From NCBI RefSeq assembly GCF_000014885.1, contig NC_011566.1, positions 1,798,001 to 1,862,000 of the forward strand: a stretch of 64,000 bases of DNA. The letters are read 5' to 3'. The translations under genes and the position numbers were made by a program. Shown here piece by piece: positions 1-9,099 of the stretch. The stretch is from Shewanella piezotolerans WP3 (lineage in GTDB: Bacteria; Pseudomonadota; Gammaproteobacteria; Enterobacterales; Shewanellaceae). The notes under the pieces were generated by a model. The model saw only the letters and a list, made by a program, of their open reading frames with translations. It made no database searches and had not been told where the DNA came from. Position 1 is the stretch's first letter; each line of letters opens with the position of its first letter.

Positions 1-571
1 GCTTTGCAGAGCCATATTGTTTCATAAAGCAAGCTGCTCTGCCTCTAGCAAGCATAGAGTCCACATTAATTCGTAGTTGTAGGCTATCGATTCGTAGCTC
101 TTCCTGGGCAAAGGTGCTGGGCTCGACTCTGGCTTTATTGTGCTCAGCCCTTAGTATCGCTTTCATCTTTTTGAGTGTTTGGACTAAGGTGAGCACTTGT
201 CTATCATTGTCTGGTAGTCTGAACATCTCAATGGCAGGCGCTGACTTTGGCGCATTGTTCAATGTTTCTATTTGCGCGCGTAAATCAAATAAGCGACGTT
301 CATAGTCATTTTGTTGCGCTGGAGATAAGGAAGCGGCGATAACGAGCGCTTCTTCAATTCTTTTATACAGTATTAATACTATGTTACTAGAGCAAGGGAT
401 AAGCCCTGTGTTTGAAAGCACGCCTTCGGTCTCATCAATGATCGCTCTTTGTCGAGCAAGCTCTGTGCGTCTTTCAGCTTCAACACGAGCTTTTTGCTGT
501 TGAATGATGCTAATGCCGATAATAAGTAGTAGCAATACACCGATCAAAACAAAGACGGAAACGATTATCAT
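1..571 (-). CDS. Membrane-anchored coiled-coil protein, partial (runs off left edge)
   Basis: An open minus-strand frame begins with ATG at 571 and stays open to the window edge, giving at least 190 residues without a stop. Residues 3-22 are a strongly hydrophobic single membrane segment rich in V, L and I. After it comes a charged stretch (QQQKARVEAERRTELARQR) that should form a coiled coil, then a mostly helical region. I do not recognise the family. It is divergent from cysB and separated from it by about 230 bases. The C-terminus is missing only because the window ends. The open frame and clean membrane-segment-plus-helix pattern make it very likely a real gene; its function is unknown. 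Confidence 0.7.
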   Translation of the reverse strand, partial: MIIVSVFVLIGVLLLLIIGISIIQQQKARVEAERRTELARQRAIIDETEGVLSNTGLIPCSSNIVLILYKRIEEALVIAASLSPAQQNDYERRLFDLRAQIETLNNAPKSAPAIEMFRLPDNDRQVLTLVQTLKKMKAILRAEHNKARVEPSTFAQEELRIDSLQLRINVDSMLARGRAACFMKQYGSAK

Positions 572-671
572 AAAGGGTCCAGATATTTTTTAATGCTTTT
601 AATGCTACTATAAATCAACATTCTAGGATAGTAATCTTCATCATGGTTTGATGATTATCAGTTCGCACAGC

Positions 672-734
672 TTGACAATTGTGCTATATTCCATTTGATA
701 TAATTATTTCTCTATACTATAACGAATAATTATA
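672..734 (+). promoter_or_regulatory. Probable cysB promoter with AT-rich inverted repeat
   Basis: A TTGACA box lies at 672-677. TTGATA follows at 695-700 (17-base spacing) and TATAAT at 699-704. Ten-base inverted repeats TATAATTATT (699-708) and AATAATTATA (725-734) follow directly. This lies 65-130 bases before cysB and could be a promoter plus an operator for autoregulation; no CysB binding is shown by the sequence itself. Confidence 0.4.
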
Positions 735-798
735 CTTAAAAGCGTCATTGCTTAATCTATTTACAGATCTATAAGCCTACCAAAGAGAAGGACTAAAG

Positions 799-1773
799 AT
801 GAAGTTGCAGCAACTTAGATATATTGCAGAGGTGGTTAACCATAACCTCAACGTTTCTGCGACCGCAGAGAACCTCTATACTTCTCAACCCGGTATTAGT
901 AAACAAGTGCGTATGCTTGAAGATGAGCTCGGTATCCAGATCTTTGGGCGTAGCGGTAAACATCTTACCCACGTAACTCCAGCGGGTCTGCAAGTGATTA
1001 GTATTGCAAATGACATTTTAGGTAAAGTAGAAAGTATTAAAAAAGTGGCGGAAGAGTACACTAAGCCCGATCAAGGTGAACTCAACATTGCAACGACTGA
1101 TACGCAAGCACGTTATGCACTGCCGCATATTATTCAAGGTTTTATTGACCGCTACCCTAAAGTTAATTTGCATATGCATCAGGGCACGCCATCGCAAATT
1201 AGTGAGTTAGCAGCCCGTGGCGATGCTGACTTTGCTATTGCAACTGAGGCTATGCACCTTTATAACGACTTAATTATGTTGCCGTGTTACCACTGGAACC
1301 GCTCTATTGTGGTAACTCGAGACCATCCACTGGCCTCCCGAAGCCATATCAGCATTGAGGATCTTGGTCGCTTCCCATTAGTCACTTATGTGTTTGGTTT
1401 TGATCGCGCCTCAGAGATTGAAAAATCATTTAATCGAGCAGGGTTAGAGCCAAGAGTGGTATTTAGTGCAACGAGTGCAGACGTGCTGAAAACCTACGTT
1501 AGACTTGGTCTTGGTGTCGGTGTTATCGCCTCAATGGCAATCGATGAGCATATGGATAAAGATTTGGTTGCTATTGATGCCAGCCATCTGTTTGCACACA
1601 GCACCACTAAGATCGGTTTCAGAAAGGGCAATTTCTTAAGAACTTACATGTATGATTTCATCGAAAACTTTGCACCACATCTGACTCGCACGGTTGTCGA
1701 AAAAGCGGTTGCGTTAAGAGATGCTCAACAAATTGAAGCGATGTTTGAAGATATTCAATTGCCCGTTAGGTAG
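799..1773 (+). CDS. cysB: HTH-type transcriptional regulator CysB (LysR family)
   Basis: 324 residues, the usual CysB length. Residues 1-60 are the LysR winged helix-turn-helix, beginning MKLQQLRYIAEVV and including SQPGISKQVRMLEDELG. The rest is the periplasmic-binding-protein-like domain that in CysB senses N-acetylserine and sulfide/thiosulfate. Sequence close to the N-terminus and around TTDTQARYALP is typical of CysB rather than of other LysR proteins. CysB activates sulfate assimilation and cysteine synthesis genes. ATG at 799 follows AGAGAAGGACTAAAG, a good ribosome site. It is monocistronic, ending in a strong terminator shared with the convergent sdaA. Cysteine supply may matter for the Cys-rich protein further right, but there is no direct link. 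Confidence 0.95.
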   Translation: MKLQQLRYIAEVVNHNLNVSATAENLYTSQPGISKQVRMLEDELGIQIFGRSGKHLTHVTPAGLQVISIANDILGKVESIKKVAEEYTKPDQGELNIATTDTQARYALPHIIQGFIDRYPKVNLHMHQGTPSQISELAARGDADFAIATEAMHLYNDLIMLPCYHWNRSIVVTRDHPLASRSHISIEDLGRFPLVTYVFGFDRASEIEKSFNRAGLEPRVVFSATSADVLKTYVRLGLGVGVIASMAIDEHMDKDLVAIDASHLFAHSTTKIGFRKGNFLRTYMYDFIENFAPHLTRTVVEKAVALRDAQQIEAMFEDIQLPVR

Positions 1774-1791
1774 TCGTTATTAACTGGCAAT

Positions 1792-1821
1792 AAAAAAACC
1801 TCGCTAATGCGAGGTTTTTTT
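1792..1821. terminator. Bidirectional intrinsic terminator, cysB/sdaA
   Basis: Perfect stem AACCTCGC (1797-1804) and GCGAGGTT (1809-1816) with a TAAT loop, flanked by an A-run on the left and a T-run on the right. It serves both convergent genes. Confidence 0.9.
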
Positions 1822-1840
1822 ATGGAAAACTATAGAGTGT

Positions 1841-3217
1841 TTAACACTCTACGATATTCACAGCCAAACCGCCTTTTGCAGTTTCCTTATATTTACTACG
1901 CATATCTTTACCGGTATCCATCATGGTCTTGATGACTTTATCTAAAGACACCTTATGGTTACCGTCGCCGCGCATAGCCATACGTGAAGCGTTAATCGCT
2001 TTAACGGCCCCCATAGCATTCCGTTCAATACATGGGACTTGCACTAGGCCACCTACAGGGTCGCAGGTTAATCCGAGATTATGCTCCATACCAATCTCGG
2101 CAGCATTCTCTACATGCTCAACCGTACCGCCCATAATTTCAGTCAGTGCTGCGGCAGCCATCGAACAAGCAACGCCCACTTCGCCTTGGCATCCTACCTC
2201 AGCACCAGAAATCGAGGCGTTTTTCTTATACAGAATACCAATGGCAGCAGCAGTTAATAGATAACGGCAACACACGTCCATGTCGACCTCTTGCACAAAC
2301 ATGTCGTAATAACATAAAACGGCGGGAATGATACCAGCTGCGCCGTTAGTCGGTGCAGTCACAACACGATCACCAGCAGCATTCTGCTCATTAACGGACA
2401 GGGCAAATAGATCTACCCAGTCCATTGCGGTCAACGGATCGACAACATTCTTACCTTCAGCTTTTAGTCGGCGATAAAGTGACGGCGCGCGGCGGCGTAA
2501 TTTTAGACCACCGGGTAAAATTCCCTCTTTTTGGTAACCGCGTTCTACACAGGTTTTCATGGTCTGCCAAATTTCCCACAACTGCTGCTGTATGGCATCT
2601 GTGTCTGCAATGCTTAGTTCATTTGCCATCATTAACGATGAGATACTAAAACCATGCTCAGTACACAACTCAAGTAGCTGCTGAGCAGAATCAAAATCAT
2701 AAGGGGCTGACTTGATAGGTGCTGCAGGGGAGGCATCCTGCGCTTTAATTTCATCTTCATCTAAGATAAAACCGCCACCGACAGAGTAGTAGGTGCGCTC
2801 ATAAATGCACTTTCCTTCAGCATAAGCATAAAGGGTCATTGCATTGGCGTGAGCTGGCAGACTTTTACGTCTATGGTAAGTAATCCCATTTGCACGCGAA
2901 AACAATACCTCACGACCATTGTTCAGTATTAGTTTTTCATCATTGCTAACGTTTTCTAGAATGGCATCAATCTTATCTGTATCGACGGTATCAGGTGCTT
3001 CTCCCATCAAGCCGAGGATCACAGCTTTACCTGTACCGTGGCCTTTACCTGTCTGCCCTAACGAGCCGAAAAGCTCAGAACGCATCTCATCTGTTGCGTC
3101 ATAAAGACCTTGCTTAGTCAGATCTTCAATAAATATGTTACCCGCTTTCATCGGGCCTACAGTGTGTGAACTTGAGGGGCCAATGCCTATCTTGAACATG
3201 TCGAATACACTAATCAT
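1841..3217 (-). CDS. sdaA: L-serine ammonia-lyase (L-serine dehydratase), single-chain type
   Basis: 458 residues, the length of the single-chain iron-sulfur enzymes that convert L-serine to pyruvate and ammonia. The N-terminal beta domain starts MISVFDMFKIGIGPSSSHTVGP. The C-terminal alpha domain carries the cluster-binding and substrate motifs VGCQGEVGVACSMA and TCDPVGGLVQVPCIERNA. ATG at 3217 is preceded by AAAAAGGTTTTAGC. It sits convergent to cysB, and its product pyruvate joins the same pool as the lactate oxidation genes at the other end of the window. Paralogs (sdaB, tdcG) cannot be excluded as the name, but the enzyme class is certain. Confidence 0.93.
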   Translation of the reverse strand: MISVFDMFKIGIGPSSSHTVGPMKAGNIFIEDLTKQGLYDATDEMRSELFGSLGQTGKGHGTGKAVILGLMGEAPDTVDTDKIDAILENVSNDEKLILNNGREVLFSRANGITYHRRKSLPAHANAMTLYAYAEGKCIYERTYYSVGGGFILDEDEIKAQDASPAAPIKSAPYDFDSAQQLLELCTEHGFSISSLMMANELSIADTDAIQQQLWEIWQTMKTCVERGYQKEGILPGGLKLRRRAPSLYRRLKAEGKNVVDPLTAMDWVDLFALSVNEQNAAGDRVVTAPTNGAAGIIPAVLCYYDMFVQEVDMDVCCRYLLTAAAIGILYKKNASISGAEVGCQGEVGVACSMAAAALTEIMGGTVEHVENAAEIGMEHNLGLTCDPVGGLVQVPCIERNAMGAVKAINASRMAMRGDGNHKVSLDKVIKTMMDTGKDMRSKYKETAKGGLAVNIVEC

Positions 3218-3619
3218 GCTAAAACCTTTTTACTCTCGTTGTTATTGCTTTAGTTGTTATTGTTTTAACCAATTTGACTTAGACTAATGCTACACGCGAA
3301 TTGAGTTCAACGATGTTTTTGTCGATTATTCGGCGTAAAAAACTTAAGCTTAATGCTAATCTTAGTCGCTTGCATTGATTGGTGTAAAAAGTATCCCATA
3401 CTTTAGCGTTATATCTAGCATTAGATTTTTTGCTCTGACTATAAAAGCATTAGATAAACTAATTTGATGCTTTAGGTTTAGGTTTTCAGGTTATAGTTTG
3501 GCTGTTTTTTAATTTTTTATATTAAACATGTGCTTAGTTTTGTTATTTTTGTTTGTACGCCGTTTTTAAGTCCAGCAGTACTTTATATATATTACGAACG
3601 ATAATTATTTTGAGGTTAT
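3218..3619. other. Divergent intergenic region sdaA/nagZ, no gene seen
   Basis: About 400 AT-rich bases between two divergently transcribed genes. It should hold both promoters. I see no open frame with a ribosome site and no convincing terminator or repeat. Confidence 0.5.
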
Positions 3620-4627
3620 ATGAGTTATTTGATGTTAGATGTTGAATCAACAATTTTGAGCGATGCAGAGCGTGAGCAACTGTCCCACCCAATGATTGGT
3701 GGACTTATTTTGTTTAGCCGAAATTACACTAACCGCAGCCAACTTATACAGCTTGTTCAGTCAATAAGAGCCGTTCGTGCTGACATCTTAATTGCCGTCG
3801 ACCAAGAGGGTGGTCGAGTGCAGCGCTTTAGGGATGACTTTACAGTTTTACCTGCGATGGGAGATATATTGCCAGCAGCGCAGGGAGATCTGTCTCTAGC
3901 AACGACTTGGGCGACAGAACTTGGCTTTTTAATGGCGATAGAGTTGTTAGCTGTTGATATTGATTTGAGCTTTGCGCCAGTACTTGATCTTAATGGCATT
4001 AGCCAAGTGATTGGCAAACGTAGCTTTAGTTGTGATAAAGCTGAAGTCGAGCAGCTCGCGACGGCATTTATAAAAGGCATGGAGCAAGCTGGCATGGCAA
4101 GTGTGGGCAAACACTTTCCTGGACACGGCAGTGTGGAGGCGGATTCCCATATTGCCAAGCCCGTTGATTTAAGAAGCAAAGAACAGATATTTGCTAATGA
4201 TATGCAACCTTTCAAGCAGCTTATTACTAAAGAGAGATTACAAGGGATCATGCCTGCGCATGTTATCTACCCCAATGTAGATGCTAATCCTGCAGGCTTT
4301 TCACCCTATTGGCTACAGGATGTTCTGCGAAAAGAATTAGGCTTCAACGGGGTGATTTTTTCAGATGATCTCGGTATGAAAGGCGCTGCTGTTGCTGGCA
4401 GTTATTGTGAGCGAGCACAAGCGGCCATCGATGCAGGTTGTAACATGGTGTTGGTATGTAACGACAGTTTTGGTGCTACCGAAGTACTGCATGGGGTTAA
4501 TTGGCCGAAAGGGGAGCAAAGTGTGGCTGCGAATAGGTTAAAACCAGATTTGAAAACTGTCGCCAAAGCTTTGCAAGATAGCGAGCGTTGGGAAAAAGCA
4601 AAAGTAATTGCTGCAACTATTCTATAG
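3620..4627 (+). CDS. nagZ: Beta-N-acetylhexosaminidase NagZ
   Basis: 335 residues, typical of the cytoplasmic GH3 enzyme NagZ, which removes N-acetylglucosamine from GlcNAc-anhydromuropeptides during peptidoglycan recycling. Diagnostic features are DQEGGRVQRF near residue 61, the general acid/base loop KHFPGHGSVEADSH (164-176, with the conserved His), and FSDDLGMKGA (247-256) with the nucleophile Asp, probably D250. No signal peptide, as expected. ATG at 3620 follows TTGAGGTTAT. It is followed by a weak hairpin. The free products of this enzyme can act as inducers of ampC in other bacteria; no such gene is in view. Confidence 0.95.
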   Translation: MSYLMLDVESTILSDAEREQLSHPMIGGLILFSRNYTNRSQLIQLVQSIRAVRADILIAVDQEGGRVQRFRDDFTVLPAMGDILPAAQGDLSLATTWATELGFLMAIELLAVDIDLSFAPVLDLNGISQVIGKRSFSCDKAEVEQLATAFIKGMEQAGMASVGKHFPGHGSVEADSHIAKPVDLRSKEQIFANDMQPFKQLITKERLQGIMPAHVIYPNVDANPAGFSPYWLQDVLRKELGFNGVIFSDDLGMKGAAVAGSYCERAQAAIDAGCNMVLVCNDSFGATEVLHGVNWPKGEQSVAANRLKPDLKTVAKALQDSERWEKAKVIAATIL

Positions 4628-4677
4628 CGATAGGTGCGCGAATTACTGATATGTACTGTCCTTAATTAATAAGCAAT

Positions 4678-4717
4678 GAGCCTAGGAAATACTTTTGAAT
4701 AAATGATTCTTAGGCTT
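4678..4717 (+). terminator. Possible nagZ terminator (stem without long T-run)
   Basis: An 11-base stem GAGCCTAGGAA (4678-4688) pairs with TTCTTAGGCTT (4707-4717), with two G-U pairs and an 18-base loop. The tail AGTTTACAG is poor in T, so termination may be weak. Confidence 0.4.
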
Positions 4718-5054
4718 AGTTTACAGATTATTTATATATTACTAAATCGTAACGTTAGAGCTGACTAATAGTAGTCTATTTATTAGCATAAAAATTTGCA
4801 TTGAATCATAAGTTGATTTTATTCGACTGAAGCTGAGTAGTTTAATAGTAAATACAACGTAATATTAGTAATGAATATATTCTTCTCTAAATAGGTTCAG
4901 GTAATAGCCTATTATTAATCAGCGAGTTACACTTTTTACCTTGGGTAACATTGTGTAACAGATGTGGCGTTGTGTTAACTCGTACGACCAGCTAGTCTAC
5001 AGAAAATATCCCCTGCAAAATGTATTTAATGTCGCCTTTTGGGTGGGCAATTGG

Positions 5055-6896
5055 ATGCTTTATGCTATAAAAAGAGATACTAACTTGTTAAATACAGATA
5101 TAAGCTTGGCTCGTAAGCTGGCTATTTTAATTGGAGTTGTTGTAACTAGCCTTTTAATCTTATTACTTAGCTCGCAATATTTCGCTGCTAAGCATGATTC
5201 CCTTTCTAAAATGAAAACCGCAATTTTAGATATAAATATTGTTGCATTACAATTACGTCGTAATGAAAAAGATTTCCTACTGCGTCAAGATGATAAATAT
5301 CGGAAAAGTTTTGAAGATAATTACATCAAGATCACCGCCCTTATCGATCAACTCGATACTCGAATGCAGCAGATAAGTGTCGCGGATCTTCAAGCCTCAT
5401 TTGAGCAGTATAAGCGCCATTTTTTAGCCTTAGTCGGTTCAATGAAGCAAAGAGGGCTAGACAAAGACAGTGGTAGCTATGGTCAATTGAGAGCTGCTAC
5501 ACATGATCTCGAGGCTTTACTTTATCAGCAAAAACAAACTGATAATTTAGTGACTTTACTTACAGTTCGTCGCCATGAAAAAGATTATATGCTGCGCCAG
5601 GATGAAAAGTATCTTGATGCATTATTCGAGCAACTCGCTAAGCTGCAAGCCTCAGTAGATGATACTCCAGAGATTTCAAGTTCAATTACTTCCTATCAGC
5701 GTGCAATTACTCGCTATAAAAATCTAGATTTGGCCATAGGGTTAACGCCAGAGGAAGGATTGCGCGGTAAAATGCGTCAATCGACTCATAGGGCCGAAGC
5801 ATTACTATCTGAGTCTACTACAGCATTATCGCAGTATATTGAGCGCCAGTCTCGTTGGGCTTTCTGGCTTTCATTGGTGATTTTCTTATTGGTTTCTTTT
5901 GGTTTGACACTGCTTATTATTCGATTAAGCAAGAGTATTACAGAGCCGATTGCCGTTGCAGTAAAGAGTATAAATAACATCATTACCAAGCGTGACTTTA
6001 CACTTCGACTAGTAAAACAATCAAATGATGAATTTGGCGATATTATTGAAGCTATCAATAAGTTTATCGCTTTTACCCAGCAAATTAATGTTTCTGTCAG
6101 CGAGCTTAGAGATGTCACACTGGCTGTAGAGAAAAATGCAGTCATTAGCCAAGAGAAATTGCTACAACAACAAGGTAAGAGCGAGTTTGTCGCTTCCTCT
6201 TCGTTAGAGCTTGAATACTCTGTCGATGAAATAGTTAAAAGCACGAATACTACGGCTGAAACTGCGGCAAAGATAGCGCTTCAGGCGGCCAATGGGAAAT
6301 CACAACTCGATATGATGCATAGCCATTTATCGTCGAATACAGATTCCCTGATCTCTTCTGTAAACAGTATCGGTCTCTTGGAGGAGAAATGTAGCAATAT
6401 TAATAGTTTTATAGATGAAATTAAGAGCATTGCCGACCAAACAAATCTATTAGCTCTCAATGCGGCAATCGAAGCGGCAAGGGCTGGTGAGCATGGTCGT
6501 GGCTTCTCTGTCGTTGCAGATGAAGTTAGATCACTGGCTGGACGCACACAAGAGTCAACCGAGCAAATAACTCACATTATTGGCGAGCTGCAATTGATTA
6601 CCACGAGTGTTGTCACTGATGTAGGGCATATTAAAGATGCTAGCATAAACAACCTACAAGACGTTTCTAATTCTAGCAAGATGCTAGAAGAGGTGATAGA
6701 GGAGGTTGAATCAATACATAATATGACCACCGGTATCGCAACGGCAGTTGAGCAGCAAAGTGTTGCTATAAGAACAATTAACGCGAATATCACGACGATT
6801 AAAGACAATTGCACAGAGTTGAGTACACAAGCTAAAACTAACCGAGAAACATGCCTTTTGGCTAACGAAAAAACGCTGCAGCTCGGTGTTTTTTAG
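5055..6896 (+). CDS. Methyl-accepting chemotaxis protein with HBM-type sensor domain
   Basis: Inner-membrane chemoreceptor of about 613 residues. From this start, the order is: membrane segment (LAILIGVVVTSLLILLL); periplasmic helical region with the paired motifs LRRNEKDFLLRQDDKY and VRRHEKDYMLRQDEKY, characteristic of helical bimodular (HBM) sensors; second membrane segment (FWLSLVIFLLVSFGLTLLII); HAMP; and a cytoplasmic signalling domain with the conserved hairpin DQTNLLALNAAIEAARAGE. HBM receptors described in Pseudomonas sense TCA intermediates or other organic acids; the ligand here is unknown. An in-frame ATG at 4962 would add 31 residues but lacks a ribosome site, so I favour 5055 (upstream GGGTGGGC). 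A start near 5085 is also possible. No other chemotaxis genes are adjacent. Confidence 0.9.
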   Translation: MLYAIKRDTNLLNTDISLARKLAILIGVVVTSLLILLLSSQYFAAKHDSLSKMKTAILDINIVALQLRRNEKDFLLRQDDKYRKSFEDNYIKITALIDQLDTRMQQISVADLQASFEQYKRHFLALVGSMKQRGLDKDSGSYGQLRAATHDLEALLYQQKQTDNLVTLLTVRRHEKDYMLRQDEKYLDALFEQLAKLQASVDDTPEISSSITSYQRAITRYKNLDLAIGLTPEEGLRGKMRQSTHRAEALLSESTTALSQYIERQSRWAFWLSLVIFLLVSFGLTLLIIRLSKSITEPIAVAVKSINNIITKRDFTLRLVKQSNDEFGDIIEAINKFIAFTQQINVSVSELRDVTLAVEKNAVISQEKLLQQQGKSEFVASSSLELEYSVDEIVKSTNTTAETAAKIALQAANGKSQLDMMHSHLSSNTDSLISSVNSIGLLEEKCSNINSFIDEIKSIADQTNLLALNAAIEAARAGEHGRGFSVVADEVRSLAGRTQESTEQITHIIGELQLITTSVVTDVGHIKDASINNLQDVSNSSKMLEEVIEEVESIHNMTTGIATAVEQQSVAIRTINANITTIKDNCTELSTQAKTNRETCLLANEKTLQLGVF

Positions 6897-7073
6897 TTGT
6901 AGGGTCAGTCTTTGTTGTTGAAAGCCACTAGCACTTAACTAATGGCAGTATTAGTATAGTGCTACAAATGCAAATGACGTTGCTCAAACACTATGTGCTT
7001 TAGACGAAAGCATAGCCGCTTTTCTAAACGCGGCAATATGTGTGGCAAACAAATGTAAGAGGTATATTTAACC

Positions 7074-7613
7074 ATGATCCTTTATTTGCACGGATTCGAC
7101 GCTACAAGTCCAGGTAATCACGACAAAATGCGCCAATTGCAGTTTATTGACCAAGACGTACGCTTGGTAAGCTACAGTACCCAGCATCCTAAAAACGATA
7201 TGCAGTATTTGCTTAATGAAGTAAGCAAGCACATTGCCGCCTCTGATGATAAGTCACCTTTGATAATTGGTGTTGGTTTAGGTGGATTTTGGGCTGAGAG
7301 GATTGGTTTCTTAAACAGTATCAAATCTGTATTGATTAATCCTAATTTAGCGCCTCAGGACAATATGGGCGACAAAATTGACCGTCCCGAAGAGTACGCC
7401 GATATTGCTAATAAGTGCGTTAAGGATTTTCGTGGTCTTAATCAGGGGAAAGCACTGTGTATATTGGCGCGAAACGATGAGGTTAATAATAATGTTGATG
7501 TCGCTGACTGTTTGCAAGATTACTACAGTGTAGTGTGGGATGAAGAGCAGAGTCATAAATTCAGTTCATTAGCTACACAGCTAAATAGGATTAAGGCCTT
7601 CAAGTCTGCTTAA
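7074..7613 (+). CDS. ycfP: YcfP-family (UPF0227) alpha/beta-hydrolase-fold protein
   Basis: 179 residues, matching E. coli YcfP in length and motifs: MILYLHGF at the start, the elbow GVGLGGFWAERIGF, and the block KIDRPEEYADIANKC. The usual nucleophile position holds Gly, which is normal for this family. A precise enzymatic role is not established. ATG at 7074 follows AAGAGGTATATTTAACC. It is monocistronic and ends in a clear terminator. Confidence 0.88.
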   Translation: MILYLHGFDATSPGNHDKMRQLQFIDQDVRLVSYSTQHPKNDMQYLLNEVSKHIAASDDKSPLIIGVGLGGFWAERIGFLNSIKSVLINPNLAPQDNMGDKIDRPEEYADIANKCVKDFRGLNQGKALCILARNDEVNNNVDVADCLQDYYSVVWDEEQSHKFSSLATQLNRIKAFKSA

Positions 7614-7636
7614 ATCAAATTTTGCCGTCATTTTCT

Positions 7637-7672
7637 AGCCCGCTAAAGATCGTCATCTTCAGTGGGTTTTTT
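7637..7672 (+). terminator. Intrinsic terminator after ycfP
   Basis: Stem AGCCCGCTAAAGAT (7637-7650) pairs with ATCTTCAGTGGGTT (7655-7668) with two G-U pairs and a CGTC loop, followed by a T-run. Confidence 0.85.
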
Positions 7673-7798
7673 ATTGCGTCAAACACTTTGCTCATTTGGC
7701 TAGTATGCGCTAAGTTGTTAAAAGTAGGCGTAGTAATAGGCTTGCTTACCGAGAAAATAAACGATTCAAAGACCGAAACACTAGGGTAGGTGCTAACT

Positions 7799-8074
7799 AT
7801 GAAGCGTGTCATCATTAAGATCACTGGAAAGGTTCAAGGTGTCTCTTTTCGTCAAAGTACCTTGGCGCAAGCAACAGCGCTAGGTCTAACAGGTTATGTG
7901 AGTAACCTGACTGATGGTTCGGTGCAAGTGCTTGCTCAGGGCAGTTATCCTGCGGTGGACAAATTGATTCGTTGGTGTGAAACCGGCGCGCCAATGGCAA
8001 GTGTTGATAATGTTTATGTTGAAGATGACGAGGCAGATGATATCTACCTCGACTTTTCAATTGTACAGCTCTAG
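7799..8074 (+). CDS. acyP: Acylphosphatase
   Basis: 91 residues, the normal size of acylphosphatase, which hydrolyses carboxyl-phosphate bonds such as acetyl phosphate. The catalytic Arg is R18 in KVQGVSFRQ and the water-orienting Asn is N36 in GYVSNLTDGSV. The start at ATG 7799 is preferred over GTG 7790, since AGGGTAGG sits about ten bases upstream and the protein then begins right before the first strand, as in homologs. It is convergent with the csiV-like gene and only six bases from it. Confidence 0.92.
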   Translation: MKRVIIKITGKVQGVSFRQSTLAQATALGLTGYVSNLTDGSVQVLAQGSYPAVDKLIRWCETGAPMASVDNVYVEDDEADDIYLDFSIVQL

Positions 8075-8080
8075 CTTAGG

Positions 8081-9097
8081 TTACTCGTTTAAAAGGGAGG
8101 GCTCTGGGTTGGCGTTGCTAATAGAGTCTTTCTCTTCTTCAGAGCCCTTGGCTGTAGGGTGCTCCATTTTTCTGATCTGAATGATCATCCCCATTTTAGG
8201 GTGGTCAAAATAGTGTACTTCATCACTTCTAACACGTCGATTTTGCTTCATCGGAATCGAGTATAAAAATGGACTAGTGACAGACTCTACTTCTGGCTTT
8301 GAGTCTATACCCGTTGAGGAAGGGTTATCACGATGCGTTAACGTTACGGTCTTTTCTCCTTCTTCACGCAGGTAAAATGCCGTTTCAATAAACAGGTAGT
8401 GCTCAAGATAGATATTCAAGGTTCCATCTAACTTCCACACAGGCTTTTGCGGCTCAGCTAGAAAACCAATACTCATAAAATCAAACTGTGGCAGATCGTC
8501 GCTAATATCGCTGTTTTGCAACGGTTGACCATTTTGTTCGTACTCGTTTGAGAAGTCATGGCCTGAGTAAATTTTGATTGGAATTGCCCTATTTCTTGGC
8601 AACATCGATTGTTGCCATGTCATATGCATCAGGCTCTTATTGCCTTTCTCTCGCTTTAACGTTGCAATGATCTCTTTAAACTGACTTTGACTCTCTGCCA
8701 GCAATACCGCGCCATCTCCCAAATGTGCAGTTGCAGGTTCCGCCGCTGCAATCACCATAGGTATATCAGTTAAGCTTTTAACTTGGTTGTTTGAGTTAAG
8801 CTGCTCATTACAGTTAAGACTATCGGTTGCCCAATCTGTAGAAGTACAACCGTTGAGGCCCATATTAACCGCTGTTAGATCAGTACTTACCAATGGAGTG
8901 ATAAAGTCGACGGTTTTACGTTGACGAGGCTTAACGGCTTTATCTGACCATTGCTCAACCGTAGGAGAATTATGCTCGTACAGATAGATCTCAACCTCAA
9001 ACCAACGCTCTTCTTGGGCGATAGCTGTGGCTGACAGGCTCGAAAGTAGACTTGCTGCAAGTGCAAGCATCAATTTATGTGTAGAAAGTCTAAACAC
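8081..9097 (-). CDS. CsiV-family periplasmic protein
   Basis: 338 residues with an N-terminal signal peptide (LMLALAASLLSSLSATAIAQ, probable cleavage after AIA/Q). The mature start ERWFEVEIYLYEH and the position directly downstream of mfd match the CsiV family, first described in Vibrio cholerae as a peptidoglycan-binding partner of the LowP-type regulation of the D-amino-acid-sensitive synthase PBP1a. The start is GTG at 9097, with GGAGAATAAAC ahead of it, two bases after the mfd stop, so the two are probably co-transcribed. The C-terminal tail is charged and low-complexity. The family assignment rests on memory of the neighbourhood and N-terminus rather than an alignment. Confidence 0.75.
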   Translation of the reverse strand: MFRLSTHKLMLALAASLLSSLSATAIAQEERWFEVEIYLYEHNSPTVEQWSDKAVKPRQRKTVDFITPLVSTDLTAVNMGLNGCTSTDWATDSLNCNEQLNSNNQVKSLTDIPMVIAAAEPATAHLGDGAVLLAESQSQFKEIIATLKREKGNKSLMHMTWQQSMLPRNRAIPIKIYSGHDFSNEYEQNGQPLQNSDISDDLPQFDFMSIGFLAEPQKPVWKLDGTLNIYLEHYLFIETAFYLREEGEKTVTLTHRDNPSSTGIDSKPEVESVTSPFLYSIPMKQNRRVRSDEVHYFDHPKMGMIIQIRKMEHPTAKGSEEEKDSISNANPEPSLLNE

Positions 9098-9099
9098 GT

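Noticed and set aside
114..305. Plus-strand frame of 63 codons near the left edge
   Set aside because: It is the shadow of the minus-strand partial gene 1-571, which has a membrane helix and coiled coil and no stop.
7074..7613. Missing nucleophile in the YcfP-like protein as an oddity
   Set aside because: Gly at that position is normal for the YcfP family.
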